64,000 nucleotides of DNA from Brienomyrus brachyistius (taxonomy: Eukaryota > Chordata > Actinopteri > Osteoglossiformes > Mormyridae), in contig NC_064541.1 in NCBI RefSeq assembly GCF_023856365.1, positions 19,810,214-19,874,213 of the forward strand, given 5' to 3'. Below the pieces are notes generated by a model that saw nothing but the letters and a program-made list of their open reading frames with translations, ran no database searches and was not told the DNA's origin. Shown here piece by piece: positions 59,201 to 64,000 of the stretch. Position numbers and translations under genes: made by a program. How positions within the stretch are numbered: position 1 is the stretch's first letter; every line of letters begins with the position of its first letter.

Positions 59201-62200
59201 TCAGTAGCTTTTCTCATTTGGATCATTATGAGAAATTATGAGTGAACACAGGTACAGTAAAAAAAAAAAAACTTAATGCAATGTATCGCAGGAGATAGTA
59301 ATTCAGTATTCTTTTATTTCCATGAATTGTTTAGATTTGGCTATTGACTTATAATTTACGTTTAGCAGACACTTCCAAAGCAATGTACATTTCTGAGAAA
59401 GTCAGTCCTTGGAGCGATTGGTATTAAAGGCCTTGCTCAAGGGTCGAATGGTAATATCACACTACCGACTGTGGGATTTGAACTGGCAACCTTTTAATCA
59501 GGGGCGCCGCTAGCGGCTTTGGGCCCCATGAAAGCATATATCAGGCCCCAAACCCAGGACAGTTTATTTATGTTCTGAGGATTTTATGGCCCCTGTCACT
59601 CAACTTCCCTCCCCTTTATGTCGCCCCTGGGCGTTTCACTATAACGAATACAGTCTCCCAACGTGCTGGGCTACACGCCGCTCCCCGAATAAGCTAGACC
59701 GAGTTCTGATTTTTATCTGCTCATTCAACTGGATATTTAATTAGAGTGATTCCAAATCATTTTGCTCAAGGGTTCGAGTGCTTGTCTTGTCACCTGTGAA
59801 AAGACCGACTGTAAGAAAATAGGCAGAGGGAAAATCAAGGTCACTCATGTGTTACTCTATGAATGTAATATCGTTGTTCCCAAGGCATGATGGTAGCAGC
59901 CTTAATCCAGCGCCTGGAGGCCAGAATAATTAAGTAGGAACTACACAGACCACACACAAACACACATGGTGGTTCAATAGGTAGCACTGTAGGCTCACGC
60001 CCACAGCATTGTCTAGTTTTCATGTTGCTCATTGGTTCTCTGGAGATACTTCAGTTTCAACCCACAGTCCAGAGATCGCAGTTGTGAGTGTGGGCCTTGA
60101 TATGTACTGGCATCCCATACCTGGTGCCCACTGCTGTGTGTCCTGTGATTCCTGGTGTGGTGGTAGGCTGTGGTGTGGACCTCAGGCTCACGGTGACTCT
60201 GTAACAGATAAGCAGTCATGCAAATGGAGGGATGGCATGAAATTATTACACGAACTGCTACATAGACAATGTATGGATAAATAAAACATCCAAGTGTCCC
60301 TTAACCAAGAATCATGGATAATCAACAATGTCCAGCATCTTCTGCAAGTATGTTCTATGGCTTCCAGAGCTCATGATGCTGTACCTCCACACAGGACCAA
60401 TACCAGTTTGCTTCCAGGTCATAAACACCAGATGAGGATGCTATGTGGCAATGTGGTGCACAGCCAACAACCTAGTCCTCAACATCAAGAAGACAAAAGA
60501 CCTTATAGTGGATTAAACGAAGTGTGTACTCAGCCATTCGCTTCAACGGATCATCAACAGAGATGATGTACAGCAGGTTCACAGCTTTGAATTCCTGGGA
60601 ATGCACATCACTCAGGACCTCCCATGACCTTTCAACACCTCCTGTTTGCTTAAAAGGTCACAGCAGAGCCTACACATCCCAGGGAGGCTGCAGGAAGCCC
60701 ACCTGCCAGAGCAGCCCCCGAAACATTTCTACAAGTGCAGCACAGCCTCTATTCTGACTTACTGCACAGCAGTGAAGGACACCACCTGCTCTTCTGCTGA
60801 CAAAGAACCCTTAAACCAGGTGCTTAAGGCAGCTGGTGCCTCATCGGCTCGTAGCCACCAGAACTCGAAGACGGTTACAGCACTTGTTGCTCCCGGAAAG
60901 TCCCAAATGTCCAGCACTCCCCTACCATGGGCATTTTGTGCTGCCATGAGGAAAATGCTAAAGGGCTATACACACCCCAACAAGCAAATGACAAAATAGC
61001 TTCTTTCTGAGAGCAGTAACTCTGCAGAACACTGACTACTACCACTATCATTGAAGCGCATTATGCAGACACTCCCCGGGTTATGATGGTGTTGCGTTCC
61101 AAAAAACCTATTGTAAAGCAAAAATGCATTTTAATACAGTAAACCCAACCTAACAAACATCATAGCCTAGCCTAGCCCACCTTAAACATGCCTAGAATAC
61201 TTACATTAGCCTACAGTTGGGCAAAATCATTAACACAAAGCCTATTTTATAATGAAGTGTTGAATTTCTCATGTATTTTATTGAATAATGTACCGAGAGT
61301 GAAAAACATTAATGGAATTTGAATACCCGTCGTAAGGTCGACAGTGTAACAGTGTAACACGGACCATCATAACCTAGGGAGTGTCTGTATATGCATTTTA
61401 TAACTGTCGTACTGTTTATAATGTGCGATACTGTCAACAACTGTATGTGCAAACCACTGTTTTCTAAGTGCAACATTTGCTAAACACACGTACATCTATC
61501 CCTCTCTACAATACAATCAGAAGTATAATACTGACTGGCCGTTTGAGCCCTACCTGTTTTTCCTTTGCATCTTACTTTGTATATTTGCATTGTTTAGGTC
61601 CTGTGCGGCATTGTCACTCACTCCTCTGCTGTTTTTGTTGTATCGCCTGCTGACCACTTTCTTCTGGTTTCTCCAGACTGTGGGCTAAACGCACACAAGC
61701 AATGCGCCAGGCTCGTACCCAGGGACTGTCGGCCAGATCCACAAAAGATAAAGAAGGTTTTCAGCTGTGACCTCACCACGCTGGTCAAGGCTCACGACAC
61801 AGAGCGCCCTATGGTTGTGGACATGTGTATTCGGGAGATAGAGCAGAGAGGTGTGTTGTTGAGAAGTGTGTGTTTTTATAAAAAGGCCTTCAAGCTGTGT
61901 TTGAAAGTGTTACTGTACATCTAGAAATTTGCCTGCAACCTACACTTTCTGATGGTGAGGAATTCAGTTAAAGGAGGGTGAGGGATCCTGGGAACATGAC
62001 TGGACTGAATGGGAATACTGGGGAGCAGATGGCATCTGCATAACATCAAATGGTGTCATCATCCTCTTGCAGGTCTCAAGTCCGAAGGGCTCTACAGGGT
62101 CTCCGGCTGCACGGAACATGTGGAGCACGTGAAGCTGGCCTTCGATCGAGGTGGGTGCATAACGACCTCTCCTGCTGCCCCCCCCCCCCCCCCCCGTCAA

Positions 62201-63165
62201 AAACGGGGAGATGCAGGAACAGGAGGCGGGTCAAGCTGGGCAGAGTCCGGGGTGTGTTTTAACACAAGCGGGTGGGTGTGGAGATGCGGGCAGCGTAACT
62301 CCGCTGTCACCTTGCAGAAGGAGAGAAGGCGGACATCAGCGCCCACATGTACGCGGACATCAATGCCATCGCCGGGGCGCTGAAGCTCTATCTGCGAGAG
62401 CTGCCAGTTCCCATCGTCACTTACGACGTTTACCCCAAGTTCATACATGCAGCAAGTAAGACAACTTTAGCGTGCAGCGAGCCACTAAATATATAGTCTG
62501 TATCTATTACAAGATATTAATGATAAGAACTTTCTTAAAAACACTGACACCCTGTACTAGATAAGCAGTTATGGACATGAACAGATGGATAGACTTTATT
62601 TGCGACATTGTGTTTTATAGTTTTGTTCTGCATGCACCTCCCAGTGTACAGTACGGGTGTTGTGTACAATCACAGTCCTGTTGTGCTGCTGCTTGTTTCC
62701 ATGGGGATGTGGGCCCTTCTGTAATGGCGGATTCCCTTTTGCAGAAATGCCGGATCCAAGCGCCAGACTGGCGGCTGTTCGCCAAGCTCTGCCCCTCCTG
62801 CCGGCCGCTCACCATGAGACACTACGTCACTTGCTGGCGCACCTGAAGAGGTGAGTCCGGGAGGCTTCCTGTCACATGACTGCCATTGCAGGACCACCGA
62901 CGTTGGGGTTACTGATTGTTCCCTGGGAAACATTTTGTTTTCCGTCTTGATTTTGACAGCGTTTATTTTTCTGCTTTTCTGCTTTCCCCTTAGGGTCACC
63001 TTGTTCGAAAAGGAAAATTTTATGAATGCAGAAAATCTGGGTATCGTGTTCGGGCCGACGTTAATGCAACCACCGAGCCGCAACACTCTAGAAACTCTGA
63101 ACGACACGCAGCACCAGAAATTAATCGTTCAGCTCTTGATCGAGCATGAAGACGTCTTGTTTTAA
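55965..63165 (+). CDS. chn2: chn2, beta-chimaerin, short (C1-RhoGAP) form
   Basis: The product is a phorbol-ester/diacylglycerol-binding GTPase-activating protein for Rac, acting at membranes. Seven exons join in phase with GT-AG introns into 338 residues; human beta1-chimaerin is 332. Residues 1-84 are the short-form N-terminus, with LGLKLG and [11 protein letters not shown] corresponding to human LGVKVG and FLWPPLKLFA. The C1 finger covers about 85-134 with the ligands H85, CEFC, CTDC, HKQC and the final Cys all present. RhoGAP follows, with the arginine finger R183 in GLYRVSG and the conserved [16 protein letters not shown] and the [14 protein letters not shown] tail favour CHN2 over CHN1, as does cpvl next door. 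No SH2 exon lies in the window. Confidence 0.96.
56229..57909 (+). other. chn2: chn2 intron 1
   Basis: No repeat or exon recognised. Confidence 0.85.
57910..57994 (+). CDS. chn2: chn2 exon 2 (C1 domain)
   Basis: [20 protein letters not shown] then ITQGLHCT, ending one base into Asp. The acceptor is CACTACAG and the donor GTAATT. Confidence 0.97.
58110..58280 (+). mobile_element. tRNA-derived SINE
   Basis: B-box-like GGTTGTCGTTTCAAATCCCA, then 'cattgggcccatgcaccagtgccttaacccc', 'tccaggggctgtctgaccctgcttcc' and a 'gttgctttgtataaaag' end, typical of fish SINEs. Confidence 0.75.
59350..59690 (-). mobile_element. tRNA-derived SINE interrupted by a MITE
   Basis: On the minus strand an A-box side (GTGTAGCCCAGCACGTTGGG) lies at about 59650-59690. 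The B-box (GGTTGCCAGTTCAAATCCC) lies at about 59470-59492, and the SINE body continues to about 59350. The two boxes are separated by the 131-bp element at 59499-59629. Confidence 0.75.
59499..59629. mobile_element. hAT-like MITE nested in the SINE
   Basis: The ends are CAGGGGCGCC and, inverted, CAGGGGCGACAT. The internal 'gggccccatgaaagcatatatcaggcccc' resembles sequences at about 39030-39085 and 51320-51370. A target duplication is not clear. Confidence 0.65.
59968..60240 (+). mobile_element. old copy of the ~350-bp SINE family
   Basis: 'ggtggttcaataggtagcactgtaggctcacgcc', 'cattggttctctggagatacttc', 'tactggcatcccatacctggtgcc', 'gataagcagtcatgcaaatgg'. Confidence 0.7.
60290..60960 (+). mobile_element. 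non-LTR retrotransposon fragment (RT C-terminal part)
   Basis: Translated pieces follow the end of a LINE (L2/CR1-like) reverse transcriptase across frame breaks: [19 protein letters not shown], then [54 protein letters not shown]. It is truncated at both ends and inactive. Confidence 0.82.
61677..61850 (+). CDS. chn2: chn2 exon 3 (end of C1, linker, start of RhoGAP)
   Basis: AC completes Asp, then [49 protein letters not shown]. The acceptor is CTCCAG and the donor GTGTGT. Confidence 0.96.
62073..62150 (+). CDS. chn2: chn2 exon 4 (arginine finger)
   Basis: GT completes Gly, then [18 protein letters not shown] and VKLAFDR. Arg in YRVSG is the GAP finger. The donor is GTGGGT; a C16 run follows at about 62180. 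Confidence 0.97.
62318..62455 (+). CDS. chn2: chn2 exon 5 (RhoGAP)
   Basis: AA completes Glu, then [40 protein letters not shown] and FIHAA. The acceptor is TTGCAG and the donor GTAAGA. Confidence 0.97.
62745..62850 (+). CDS. chn2: chn2 exon 6 (RhoGAP)
   Basis: AA completes Lys, then [20 protein letters not shown] and [14 protein letters not shown]. The acceptor is TTTGCAG and the donor GTGAGT. Confidence 0.97.
62994..63165 (+). CDS. chn2: chn2 exon 7 (RhoGAP end, stop)
   Basis: The acceptor is CCCTTAG; G completes Arg. [27 protein letters not shown], then [14 protein letters not shown] and TAA at 63163-63165. Confidence 0.97.
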
Positions 63166-64000
63166 AGAATCAGAATGGAGTCACCTTTTAAAGACAGTGA
63201 AGTCACTGGATAATATTGTCATGGTGAGATTTTCAACACCGGTACAAATATTTTTAATTTGATGTTGCACAATATGCATTGAAGCTTTTATGTGTAATTC
63301 CAACAGAGTTTTGGAAAGTGTGGTTTTCATAGTATGCATGACAGATTTAATGCAAAAAAATATATAAAGAAATCCACATGGGCAAGAAACGTACCTGAAG
63401 GATTTGACAGCTTAAATTGTGAAGAAAAATATATACAGTCTGTCTATGGCCGCATTTCTCCAGCCGGTTCCTGGGGACCCCCAAACAGTCCATGTTTTTG
63501 CTCTGGGAGCTGGGAGGGAGCAAAAATATGGACCTTCTGGGGTCCCCGAGGACCAGCTGGAGAAACACTGCTCTGCAGGATGGTCCATGTGCAAACTGAG
63601 ATGTCTTCTTTTCGGATTCTGATGACTTTTTTAAAATCAGGGTCTATTACAGGCCAAACGACTATGCATTGAATTTCCGATGTTAAGTAGTCAACTATGT
63701 AAAATGTTTAAAATGCTTAAAATGACAAACATCCATATTTCATCAGTTTTACAAAACAAGATTTATAGCACAATGAGTGCATGAGACAGAGGAGAGCCTG
63801 TTGCCTCCGGTCCTCTTAGGATATAGGCAGGAGGTTACTGTCACTTACATTGTCATACTGCCTCGCCTTTCTTTAATCACCTGGATTTTCCTTATCAGTC
63901 CACTGCAAAAAAAAAACTCTTCACCCACAAGAAAGGATTGTCCTTGTATCCCAGTGGTGACTTTATCTGGTGATTTGGTTAAAACTGGTTTATCTGGTTA
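63166..64000 (+). other. chn2: chn2 3' UTR (to window end)
   Basis: No AATAAA occurs before the window ends; AATATA at about 63357 is a weak variant. It contains a palindromic MITE at 63452-63570. Confidence 0.6.
63452..63570. mobile_element. GGGGACC palindromic MITE in the chn2 3' UTR
   Basis: The left arm CATTTCTCCAGCCGGTTCCT, GGGGACCCCC, cagtccatgtttttgctc pairs with the right arm gagcaaaaatatggac, GGGGTCCCCGAGGACCAGCT, ggagaaacactg. Spacer is about 10 bp. The transcript could form a long hairpin. Confidence 0.85.

Larger units (their letters stand above)
57995..61676 (+). other. chn2: chn2 intron 2, 3.7 kb
   Basis: It contains two SINE copies, a nested hAT-like MITE, an old copy of the 350-bp SINE and a LINE fragment. 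Stretches 58.3-59.3 and 61.0-61.6 kb show nothing recognisable. Confidence 0.85.

Overview
The window is vertebrate nuclear DNA, almost certainly from a ray-finned fish. It has exon-intron genes with GT-AG splice sites, very many CA/GT and other simple repeats, palindromic MITEs, tRNA-derived SINEs, a decayed Tc1-like transposon and a LINE fragment. The gene order creb5 > < cpvl, chn2 > matches the human 7p15-p14 block CREB5-(TRIL)-CPVL-CHN2. I cannot name the species; no sequence here is bacterial or viral.

Three genes can be read exon by exon. (1) creb5 (+ strand): the last seven coding exons lie at 552-32829 and a long 3' UTR runs to about 36.03 kb; the zinc-finger exons lie upstream of the window. 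Its 13.9-kb first intron holds a CpG-rich block at about 11.1-12.0 kb with AP-1, TATA-like, CCAAT and CRE-like motifs ending in a clean splice donor, a candidate internal promoter. (2) cpvl (- strand): twelve coding exons at 47527-40564, plus a likely non-coding first exon with a perfect CLEAR/E-box palindrome just upstream. The serine carboxypeptidase triad is present, but exons 9 and 10 each carry one extra base that breaks the frame. (3) chn2 (+ strand): seven coding exons at 55965-63165 give a complete 338-residue short chimaerin (C1 domain plus RhoGAP, no SH2).

The oddest structure is in creb5. The 5' splice site of the exon encoding the end of the leucine zipper, with the last dozen exon bases, has been amplified into a minisatellite of 29 tandem copies (29.96-31.49 kb, period 53-55 bp), so the gene carries 28 canonical donor sequences in a row. 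In cpvl, four splice sites lie against simple-sequence arrays of kinds known to bind splicing regulators elsewhere.

The rest is introns and two intergenic spacers (about 36.0-40.0 kb and 48.1-55.9 kb) full of repeats. The best-defined insertions are a hAT-type MITE with an 8-bp target duplication, a SINE with a 12-bp target duplication and a multimerised head, and a 255-bp fold-back MITE. TRIL, which lies between CREB5 and CPVL in human, is not present here.
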